Below, piece by piece: positions 7,304 through 14,401 of a DNA stretch of 16,447 nucleotides. Position 1 is the first letter of the stretch. Every line of letters starts with the position of its first letter. The notes beneath the pieces are model-generated. The model did no database searches and was not told the origin of the DNA. It was given only the letters and a program-made list of their open reading frames with translations. The position numbers and the translations under genes were made by a program. The stretch is from Deltaproteobacteria bacterium (GTDB lineage Bacteria > Desulfobacterota > Desulfobacteria > Desulfobacterales > JAFDDL01): NCBI GenBank assembly GCA_019310865.1, contig JAFDDL010000200.1, positions 1 to 16,447 of the forward strand, written 5' to 3'.

Positions 7304-9976
7304 ATGTTGATTGACACGAAAATTGCGGTTCCTTCCCTTAGAACACACATGGTGGACAGGCCACGTCAATTACACACGCTTCAGAAAGCCAAGGATAAGC
7401 GGCTCATCCTTTTAGTCGGGCCGGCCGGATCCGGGAAGACATCGCTGACTTGTCTGTGGACCCATCGCTACAAGTTGCCGGTGGCATGGTATTCCCTGGA
7501 TGAAAATGACAACGAACCCGACCTTTTTTTTCGATATCTGATGACCTCCCTCCAGAATTTGGAGACGAAGCTTGAGCCTGCATTCAGCCCTTTCCTTCAG
7601 GGTCAGAAAGTGTTCTCAAATATGGATATTGTCGGGACGGTGACCCATCACCTTGGTAAGCTTGACAAAGATGTCTATGTTGTACTGGATGATTACCATC
7701 AGATAAAAACCGGGGTTATTCATGATGCCGTTTCGCAGCTGATACAAAATGCGCCGCCGCAACTGCATATTGTCCTGCTGTCTCGCATGGATCCTCCGTT
7801 TTCGCTGGCCCGCTTCAGATCCTGGAATCAGATAATTGAGATAAGGGTATCTGAGCTCAATTTTGACAAAGAAGAAGCTCAGGTATTTATCAAAAAAGTG
7901 CTGGGAATTGATTTGTCTGATGAACAGTTTGAAACACTTTACAACTTGACGGAGGGGTGGGCTGCCGGATTGCAACTGACCGGGCTGTCGATTCAGGAAA
8001 AAAAGGGACTTTTTCACATTGAAACGGTTGCTTTTGATTCCAGCCGACATATTGCCGATTATTTCATAGCGGAGGTCTTCAATGTTCAGTCGGAAATGAT
8101 ACGGAATTTTTTACTGGATACCGCCATCCTGGATAGATTCAACGCCGATCTATGTCATGAAATGACCGGTATGGCCAATGCCGATGAAGTCCTCGAACAG
8201 CTTGAAAGAAACAATCTGTTTCTGGTACCGCTGGGCGATATCCATTGTTGGTATCGGTACCATCATCTGTTTGCTGAATCGTTGCGGCGACTCATAAACA
8301 AAACAAAGCCGGCCGCCCTACAGCCTCTTCACCGGAAAGCTGCCTTGTGGTTTGCCGGGAAAAATCTACTGGAAGAAGCCTTTCATCACGCCTTGGCCTC
8401 AAAAGATCTTGAATTTTTTGCAAATCTTATGGAAGACCACCTGATGTTTCTGCTGGTCAGCTATGAGTTGAAATCGTTTCGACGCTGGCTGGACAGGCTA
8501 CCCCCCCGGCTTGTGAGGCAACGATATCTTTTGATGATTTATGAAGGCTTCGAAGCTCTCCAGCAAGGATATGTGCGAAAATCGGAAATGATTCTCGCTG
8601 AGGTGGAAGGATGGAAATCAGAAAGCATTTTATCGTATTCCAACAAGAAGAGAAGGGTCATTGAAGAGCTGCTCGTATTATTGCGAAATGCGATATCAAT
8701 AACCCTGGATCCGGTAAATCATGATATCGAAACGCTTTACCAGTCACTTCGAAAGGTTTCTTTGGAAAATACCATCGTGCGGGCAGAGTTGGAATCTTGG
8801 ATCGTATGGGTTCATACCAACAAAGGGAACATTACAAAAGCGCTTGAACTACTTCAGGATTCATTTAAAAACTTTAACACTGCCGGCATCAGTTTCGGTA
8901 TCGGTCATGTTAGAGCCATGCAAGCAAGAACAGAAAGGGTTCAGGGGAATTTGCATCATGCTGAATGCATTTTGGAGAAAGGGTTAAATTGGGCAAAGGC
9001 CGAAGGCTTAATGCTACCGGCTTTTCGAAAGATGTATCATTTCGACATGGGGATAATCTGTTACTTTCAGAACGAACTCGGTGCTGCCCTGGATCACATC
9101 ACCACTGCCCTGCAATACTTATCGGCCCCGGACCGGATGGATTTTCTGTCTGAAGGATATCGAATCAAAGCGTTTATCTGTCAGGCGATGGGTGACGCAA
9201 TGGCCGCCGGGCACTGTATGGAAAGGTCTCAATTTCTTGCGATCCGTTCCCAGATCCCTTTCTATATTAACTATGCTGAATGTGAAGCCGCTCGTCTCTT
9301 TTTATTGCAAGGTGCCCCCGGTGTTGCCGTTGAGTGGGAAAAAAAGCGAGCTGTTCAGTTTGATGAACCCTTTTCGGAACAATATGAAAATGAATGCCTT
9401 GTTTTAGCCCATCTCCGACTGGTGCAGGAGAAATATGAATCGGTTATTAAGATGCTGAACCACTTGCGCCCGCGGTCCTGCAAACGCCGGCGAATGGAAT
9501 CAGTGCTTAAAATCGATATCCTTTATTCGGCAGCGATGTTTGCGTTATCGGAAAGGAAAAATGCGTTATCTGTCATGGAGCGGGCTATTGGGTTCGCTGA
9601 AAAGGAAGGATATATCAGACCGTTTGTGGATTATGCCCCTTTCATTGGGGAAATGTTGATTGAGTTGAGACAAAGCCGGGAGACACGAGTTCAAACGCAT
9701 ACGGGGATTCTAATCAAGATTTGCGGCCTTGAAAATATATCCAACGTAAAAACCGATCGGGTAGCTGTTGGTGCATTGGAATACCTGACACCACGGGAGG
9801 TGGACGTATTGACAATGATAGCAAATGGTTATTCAAATAAAGAAATCGCCGACAAGATGTTTATTTCTCTCAACACGGTTAAAACACATAATAAACACAT
9901 TTTCAGGAAATTAAATGTAAAATCCCGGCCACAAGCGATGGTGCGGGCCAAACAGATGAATATTCCAGGGGAATAA
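7304..9976 (+). CDS. MalT-like LuxR-family transcriptional activator (STAND ATPase)
   Basis: This 890-residue protein has the architecture of MalT-type LuxR regulators. They bind ATP and an inducer, oligomerise and activate transcription. An N-terminal NTPase has a Walker A GPAGSGKT (39-46) and a Walker B VYVVLDDYHQ (124-133). It is followed by the family segment LTEGWAAGLQLTGLSIQ and a winged-helix-like region (YRYHHLFAESLR). A long helical-repeat sensor region fills the middle, and a C-terminal LuxR helix-turn-helix occupies 828-890 (LTPREVDVL to the recognition helix SLNTVKTHNKHIFRKL). I chose the ATG at 7304 because GAGG lies eight bases before it and MLIDTKIAVP is a typical start; the open frame extends 31 codons further without a good start. 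It is followed by a terminator-like hairpin and the transporter/corrinoid/MttB genes, which are its likely targets. The inducer is unknown. Confidence 0.92.
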   Translation: MLIDTKIAVPSLRTHMVDRPRQLHTLQKAKDKRLILLVGPAGSGKTSLTCLWTHRYKLPVAWYSLDENDNEPDLFFRYLMTSLQNLETKLEPAFSPFLQGQKVFSNMDIVGTVTHHLGKLDKDVYVVLDDYHQIKTGVIHDAVSQLIQNAPPQLHIVLLSRMDPPFSLARFRSWNQIIEIRVSELNFDKEEAQVFIKKVLGIDLSDEQFETLYNLTEGWAAGLQLTGLSIQEKKGLFHIETVAFDSSRHIADYFIAEVFNVQSEMIRNFLLDTAILDRFNADLCHEMTGMANADEVLEQLERNNLFLVPLGDIHCWYRYHHLFAESLRRLINKTKPAALQPLHRKAALWFAGKNLLEEAFHHALASKDLEFFANLMEDHLMFLLVSYELKSFRRWLDRLPPRLVRQRYLLMIYEGFEALQQGYVRKSEMILAEVEGWKSESILSYSNKKRRVIEELLVLLRNAISITLDPVNHDIETLYQSLRKVSLENTIVRAELESWIVWVHTNKGNITKALELLQDSFKNFNTAGISFGIGHVRAMQARTERVQGNLHHAECILEKGLNWAKAEGLMLPAFRKMYHFDMGIICYFQNELGAALDHITTALQYLSAPDRMDFLSEGYRIKAFICQAMGDAMAAGHCMERSQFLAIRSQIPFYINYAECEAARLFLLQGAPGVAVEWEKKRAVQFDEPFSEQYENECLVLAHLRLVQEKYESVIKMLNHLRPRSCKRRRMESVLKIDILYSAAMFALSERKNALSVMERAIGFAEKEGYIRPFVDYAPFIGEMLIELRQSRETRVQTHTGILIKICGLENISNVKTDRVAVGALEYLTPREVDVLTMIANGYSNKEIADKMFISLNTVKTHNKHIFRKLNVKSRPQAMVRAKQMNIPGE

Positions 9977-9989
9977 AATCAACCCAAAG

Positions 9990-10012
9990 ATCACCCTACA
10001 GGGTGATGTTTT
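9990..10012 (+). terminator. Intrinsic terminator after the MalT-like gene
   Basis: ATCACCC (9990-9996), loop TACA, and GGGTGAT (10001-10007) form a perfect 7-bp stem followed by GTTTT. It starts 13 bp after the stop codon. The T run is short, so it may be a weak terminator. It suggests that the downstream operon has its own promoter. Confidence 0.6.
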
Positions 10013-10089
10013 CTCCGGAAATATATGCTATTAAAATCCTCACAATTAGGCGATTGAGCTGGATAATAATCCATTAGATGGAAGTTAGC

Positions 10090-10117
10090 CCCCAATGTTG
10101 TTTATGCAACATTGGGG
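10090..10117. promoter_or_regulatory. Perfect 11-bp inverted repeat in the transporter leader
   Basis: CCCCAATGTTG (10090-10100) and CAACATTGGGG (10107-10117) are exact reverse complements separated by TTTATG. The repeat lies 31 bp before the transporter start. No T run follows, so it is not a typical intrinsic terminator. It could be an operator for a dimeric regulator or an RNA hairpin in the leader acting on translation or stability. Confidence 0.6.
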
Positions 10118-10148
10118 TTAGATCATAACACCGGGAAAGGATTTGTGT

Positions 10149-11339
10149 GTGCCTGATACGGATCGAATAAATACGAAGAAGGCTCTGGCTGCCCTTACAG
10201 CCGCTGACTCAGTTGGCGTGATCATGCTGTATGTTGTTCCCATTGTTATCGGCAGCATCGCGGATGCCTTCGGCGTACGGGAAGGGACCTCGGGCATTGT
10301 TACGTCTCTGGAGTTCGGCACCATGGCCGCCGCCGGTATATTTCTGTCTCCAATTTTTCAAAAATTGAATGTTCGACGACTGGCATTAATCGGCATTTCA
10401 ATCGTCCTGCTCGGTAATTTTGTTACCGTGTTCTGTGTACATGGTGGATATTTGAAAGTTTTTGTAGCGCTTCGTATGGTCGTCGGTTTTGCGGAAGGGT
10501 CGTTACTTGCTTTTGCATACGGCATGGCGGCGAGAACACGACAGCCCGAGAGAACCTATTCGATTTTTGTCGGGTTTGAAGTCGCATTTGCATTTCTGTG
10601 TATGATGTGTATTGGAATATTGATAGAAGCAATGGGGCCGGTTGGTGCTTATATCGCATTGGTTGCCATTACCTTACTTGTTGCGCCTGCATTTCTATGG
10701 TTTCCCAATAATCGCGATGCCGTCCAGAAAAAAGAGAAGGAAAAGAAGACAGCATTTAGCAGTGATGTGAAAATGTTATTGATCGGACTTGCGGTTTTTA
10801 TGGTGGGATGTAACACTTTGTATCCATTTCTGGAACGAATTGGAACGGCCCTGAATTTTAAAGCATCTCAGATAGCTATTGTACTGACGGTCAGCTTTCT
10901 TTTCTCCGCCTTCGGTGCGCTCCTTTGCTACATACTCGGTTCCCGGTTCGGCCGGGCCGTACCGCTTGCTTTGGGCGTTTTGATACAAATACTTTCCGTT
11001 TTTATCTTGGTATATTCGACTAGTTTTCAATGGTATGCCGCTTCGACAATTGTGTCGAGTATGGCGCTTTTGTATTTTATTCCTCTCTTTAACGGACTTC
11101 TTGCATATTACGATTGCACCGGAAGAGCAACCTGTGCGGCTTCGGGTATTATTTCCATGGCGACCGCGCTGGGGCCATTGTTATCAGGCTTGGTCTTGAA
11201 TGCAGGTGGCGGCTATGTCACCATCGCCTGGATCACGGTAGCTCTTTACTTAATAATGCTATTGGTTGGCGTAAAGCCGGCGTATAAGGCGGATAAAAAA
11301 TCCGAACAACATATTCCACGTCTTCACACAACGCAGTAA
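10149..11339 (+). CDS. Major facilitator superfamily transporter
   Basis: This is a 396-residue, very hydrophobic protein with about twelve membrane segments and a basic central loop (KKEKEKKTAFSSD), the usual MFS division into two halves. The first segment covers VGVIMLYVVPIVIGSIADAF. The loop after the second segment is a weak match to MFS motif A (FQKLNVRR). The C-terminus is a short hydrophilic tail. I chose the GTG at 10149 because GGAAAGGA ends seven bases before it; a TTG at 10143 is too close to that site. It begins an operon with the corrinoid protein (40 bp gap) and the MttB-type gene (42 bp gap), so it probably imports the methylated substrate. The substrate cannot be read from the sequence. 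Confidence 0.88.
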   Translation: MPDTDRINTKKALAALTAADSVGVIMLYVVPIVIGSIADAFGVREGTSGIVTSLEFGTMAAAGIFLSPIFQKLNVRRLALIGISIVLLGNFVTVFCVHGGYLKVFVALRMVVGFAEGSLLAFAYGMAARTRQPERTYSIFVGFEVAFAFLCMMCIGILIEAMGPVGAYIALVAITLLVAPAFLWFPNNRDAVQKKEKEKKTAFSSDVKMLLIGLAVFMVGCNTLYPFLERIGTALNFKASQIAIVLTVSFLFSAFGALLCYILGSRFGRAVPLALGVLIQILSVFILVYSTSFQWYAASTIVSSMALLYFIPLFNGLLAYYDCTGRATCAASGIISMATALGPLLSGLVLNAGGGYVTIAWITVALYLIMLLVGVKPAYKADKKSEQHIPRLHTTQ

Positions 11340-11379
11340 TGCAACGGACATAAACAAAAAAAACGAAAGGAGAGGGAAA

Positions 11380-12009
11380 ATGAGTAAATCGACTTTAGAG
11401 AAGCTGCAGGCTGCGATTCTTGAACTCGATGAAGAGGAATCCGTCAAACTGACTAGACAGGCCATTGATGACGGTATAAATCCTATTGAAGTGGTTGAGA
11501 AAGGCCTAAGACCGTGCCTTACGCAAATGGGAAAGGGTTTTGAGGCGTATGAGATCGCGCTGCCGGAACTGGTAATCGCAGGGGATATTGCCGGCGAAAT
11601 CGGGGAAATTGTCGAGCAGGCTTTAGTTGGTAACAAGGATGCGTTGAACAAGGGGACCATCGTCATCGGGACAGTCCGAGGAGACCTTCACGCTATTGGA
11701 AAGAACATTGTCGCAGTCATCATGAAAGCATACGGGTACAAGGTGATCGATTTAGGGGAAGACGTCCATACCGAGGAATTTATGGAAGTAGCGCCCGATG
11801 TGGATGCCGTTTGTCTGTCGGGTTTGCTGTCGCTGGCGACTCGAAGCATGAAAGAGACGATTGCGGCGGTGAAAGCGACGTACCCCGACAAAATAATTAT
11901 AACAGGCGGTGCGGCCATGGATCCAACGGTTGCTGAAGCGCTGGGCATATTTTACGGCACGGATGCGGCAGCCGGTGTCAGTATTTTGGACAATGCCCTA
12001 TTGGATTAA
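11380..12009 (+). CDS. mttC: Corrinoid (B12-binding) protein of a methyltransferase system, MttC type
   Basis: This 209-residue protein has the two-part fold of MtaC/MtbC/MttC proteins. A helical cap domain (1-90, with the typical LRPCLTQMGKGFEAYEIALP) precedes a Rossmann-like B12 domain. The cobalt-ligand motif is GDLHAIGKN with Asp102, His104 and Gly107. SGLLSLAT (147-154) and GGAAMD (176-181) are the other cobalamin-contact loops. The residue after the ligand histidine is Ala rather than the Asp usual in this family. The ATG has a good AGGAGAGGG just upstream. It is encoded directly before an MttB-family gene, its expected methyl donor enzyme, and downstream of the transporter. It would carry the methyl group to an MtrH- or MtaA-type methyltransferase. 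Confidence 0.94.
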   Translation: MSKSTLEKLQAAILELDEEESVKLTRQAIDDGINPIEVVEKGLRPCLTQMGKGFEAYEIALPELVIAGDIAGEIGEIVEQALVGNKDALNKGTIVIGTVRGDLHAIGKNIVAVIMKAYGYKVIDLGEDVHTEEFMEVAPDVDAVCLSGLLSLATRSMKETIAAVKATYPDKIIITGGAAMDPTVAEALGIFYGTDAAAGVSILDNALLD

Positions 12010-12051
12010 GAAGAATAGGAAAATGGAGATATAAAAAATGGAGGTTTTGCA

Positions 12052-13536
12052 ATGATAGAACTCAAAAGCGTGTTGCGACGATCAGAAAAAAACAGGATCC
12101 TCGAGTCCGCAATAAAATTGATAGAGAATGTGGGGATGCTTTGCAGTTCTCCTGAACTCCTGGACTATTATCGCCAGGCAGGTCAAGAACGGTGAAATTC
12201 ACTGAAAAGATACTGATGGACGCGCTGGAAAAAGCACCGTCGCGCTATTCCCTCTATCCCACATCGCCGGGTTATCGAGAAATAAAATTGTTGAGCGGTG
12301 AAACTTACTTTTTTAATTTAGGGGGAGATTACACCTGGGACCTGGAAACCGAACAACTCAGGCCGACCACCTGTAAGGATGTCGTGGTGGGGTCCAGGCT
12401 TATTGATGGATGCGAAAATATTGATGCAATGTGCATCCCCGCTTATTGGCTGTATGATTTGTTTAAAAAGGAAGAATACGATCGGTATGGGCTGTGGGAT
12501 ATCGCACAACCTTTGACGAACCTTCATTGTGGAAAAGTTAAGCTGGAGGTATACTCCACCGGTCTGGACACAGAGATCCCGAGCACCATTCGCACGTGGC
12601 AGATTCTTGCGGGGGGCGAGGAGGCTTTCCGGGAAAAACCCAATGGGGCGCTTGTTGTTTGCCCCATATCACCTCTCTATCTGTCCGGCCGTAAAGAACA
12701 AGATGACCCCTGGGGGCATGCCGATCAGCTGATGGCGGCGGCCAAAGCCGGGGTTCCTGCCACCATCGGCGTGTGCGGTCTGATGGGGGCCAGCGCACCC
12801 ATAACTGTTGGCGGCTTAATCACCCAGAGTATCGCCGAGGTCCTGGCAATGAACGTGGCGTTTCAGACCATAAACCCGGGCCATCCCATCAGCCTAAACG
12901 ACTATACCGGCGCATTGGATATGTTCACCGGACAAAAGCAGGAGGCCAGGCCGGAGGCGGAATTGGCTCGGTTGGCCATGACGGAAATGGCGCATTTCCT
13001 TGGCATTCCTATTACAATTATCAACAACACGGGAGCGGTGCAGACAGATGCCCAGATGGCATGGGAAAACATGGCGAATTGTTTCGCCCAGGGGCTGGTC
13101 GGATCTGATATGATCGGAACCGGCGGCGTTCTGGGGGGAGATGATATTTTTGATCCCCGCGCACTTTTAATCAGCAATGAAATTGTCGGCTGGTTCAAAC
13201 ATTTCCAAAAAGGGTTTGAGATGAATGCGGATGCGATCCCGCTGGATTTGATGATAGAAGCCAAAGGGCCTGTTCAAAGAGTTGATGTGGAAACCGTCCA
13301 AGTTGACAAATAGCCTGTCTCGGGACACCTTTCTGGAAGGTAAGGTGAAAAGCATCAACGAAAGGGTTGTCGATCGGGCAAATGAACTGCTTGATCATCA
13401 TGAACCCAACGTGCCGGATAGCCAACAGAAAGCGCTTCGAGACTATATCTCTGAAATCATCGATCGAAATGGCATAAAGGGCGACGAGGCAAAGGAAATC
13501 ATGGATAAAACTTATTGGGGGTACTGGAAGAAGTAG
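12052..13536 (+). pseudogene. mttB: MttB-family (trimethylamine/betaine) methyltransferase in three overlapping frames
   Basis: The 1485-bp stretch matches one MttB-family protein of about 494 residues, the normal length, but it is split across frames. Part one (12052-12195, 47 codons, GGAGG seven bases before the ATG) reads to YYRQAGQER and stops at TGA. Part two (12192-13313, 373 codons from a GTG overlapping that TGA) holds the core: VKFTEKILMDALEKAPSRYS, then CPISPLYLSGRKEQDDPWGH, NDYTGALDMFTGQ and GSDMIGTGGVLGGDD. It ends at TAG. Part three, open from 13258 to 13536, gives KELMWKPSKLTNSLSRD and RVVDRANELLDHHEP, the usual C-terminus. The two shifts cancel, since parts one and three share a phase. 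No internal amber codon reads through sensibly, so it is of the non-pyrrolysine class (glycine betaine, carnitine or proline-betaine type enzymes). Either it is a decaying gene or there are assembly indels. The few-residue gap around the second junction hints at a small deletion. Confidence 0.82.
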
Positions 13537-13579
13537 GCATGAATTCCATCATTTGTCATTTGTCCTGGGAGTGAGACAT

Positions 13580-13760
13580 GGGGTCAAGTCTGCTCTTGGC
13601 TTTTCAAATTTATTCTTTAAGATCAGAGAAAACAGTCTCAGCCCGCTTCCCGCGATTCATGACATGGTACCATGTACTCGATATTCAATTCGTAGTGGTA
13701 GTGCCATAATGCGGATTTGCCATTATTATATATTCAAAGGCTAAGAGCGGACTTGACCCC
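13580..13760 (+). repeat. Inverted-repeat element (MITE-like), copy 3
   Basis: This 181-bp copy is in the same orientation as the other two, with the same GGGGTCAAGTCTGCTCTTGG left end and AAGAGCGGACTTGACCCC right end. The CATGGTACCATG palindrome is at 13663-13674. It lacks the small insertions seen in copies 1 and 2. The left flank is GACAT and the right flank is TTAT. It lies between the converging MttB gene (plus strand) and the aldehyde oxidoreductase operon (minus strand). Confidence 0.88.
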
Positions 13761-13788
13761 TTATACTCTTGACAAGCCCTTTAATGGG

Positions 13789-13799
13789 TGACCCCTTAT
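13789..13799 (+). repeat. Stray element end (TGACCCCTTAT)
   Basis: TGACCCCTTAT is an exact repeat of the right end and flank of copy 3 at 13754-13764, 35 bp further on. It directly adjoins the cut membrane-protein gene. It is probably the remains of an older insertion of the same element, although eleven bases could match by chance. Confidence 0.4.
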
Positions 13800-13803
13800 T
13801 TAC

Positions 13804-13887
13804 TTATTTACTGAAAAGGACGCCCATCGTTAAAACAATGAATGCTCCCCATAAGAAAGGTCCTTCTGCCAGATAAAACAAATTCAT
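13804..13887 (-). pseudogene. First 27 codons of a membrane protein, possibly NarI/HdrE/DsrM-like, cut at the element
   Basis: On the minus strand an ATG at 13887, six bases after the ferredoxin stop, opens a 27-codon frame. It starts MNLFYLAEGPFLWGAFIVLT and ends MGVLFSK before TAA. The close spacing suggests a third gene of the aldehyde oxidoreductase operon. The Gly-Pro-x-Leu-Trp pattern at the beginning of a membrane helix resembles the N-terminus of cytochrome-b-type quinone-linked subunits (NarI, DsrM, HdrE-like proteins), which are usually 200-400 residues. The frame ends in ATAAGTAAATAAGGGG-like sequence matching the outer end of the repeat element, so an insertion or deletion probably removed the rest. 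A genuine 27-residue single-span protein is the alternative. Confidence 0.5.
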
Positions 13888-13893
13888 TTTCAC

Positions 13894-14379
13894 TTATTCA
13901 TTACCGGCACAGGCGATGAAATTCTCCAGCGAGCTCCTTCGCAGCCGAATACCAACTTCAGCACTATCCAGATATTGAATCGCATCCCTTGGGCAAAACT
14001 GAACACAAGTCGGCTCCCCATCGCACAGGTGACATTTAAAGGCATGTCCCAATATGCGATCGACCGAGACGGCCCCAAAAGGGCACGCATACACACAGGA
14101 ACTGCACCCGATGCACTTGTCCGGATTGATGACAGGGACGCCGGTTTTCAAATCATTTGAGATGGCACCCACAGGGCAAACGGTCATACAGAAGGCCTCA
14201 ACGCATTTCATGCATAAGACCGGAAACGAGTGAGCGTTCCCATCTGATTCAATACGCACAACCCGAATGCGCGATTTCACCGGATTGACCTCTTCGCTGT
14301 TCTTGATGGAACATGCAATCTCACAAATTCGGCATCCCGTACACTTGTCATAATCAATCGCAATCACGCGGTCTACCAT
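13894..14379 (-). CDS. Ferredoxin-like electron-transfer subunit with four [4Fe-4S] clusters (AorA-like)
   Basis: This 161-residue protein has sixteen motif cysteines in four groups. They are Cys13/16/19/23 (CTGCRICEIAC), Cys56/59/64/68, Cys89/92/95/99 (CIGCSSCVYACP) and Cys116/119/125/129. This is the DMSO-reductase-type electron-transfer subunit pattern that should bind four [4Fe-4S] clusters. It has no signal peptide or membrane segment, so it should be cytoplasmic. The ATG is preceded by GGGAGG six bases upstream. It is encoded 22 bp downstream of the aldehyde:ferredoxin oxidoreductase gene, as a partner subunit would be. Size and cluster content match AorA of the three-subunit bacterial tungsten aldehyde oxidoreductases, in which it relays electrons from the catalytic subunit. 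The pairing is inferred from gene order. Confidence 0.9.
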   Translation of the reverse strand: MVDRVIAIDYDKCTGCRICEIACSIKNSEEVNPVKSRIRVVRIESDGNAHSFPVLCMKCVEAFCMTVCPVGAISNDLKTGVPVINPDKCIGCSSCVYACPFGAVSVDRILGHAFKCHLCDGEPTCVQFCPRDAIQYLDSAEVGIRLRRSSLENFIACAGNE

Positions 14380-14401
14380 GCATACCTCCCAGATTTTTCT
14401 C

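Noticed and set aside
13311..13313. The TAG ending the MttB core frame as a pyrrolysine codon
   Set aside because: Reading through gives a short unrelated sequence and another stop, while the true C-terminus continues in a different phase. The amber codon is also at the end of the core rather than in the middle, where pyrrolysine lies in MttB.
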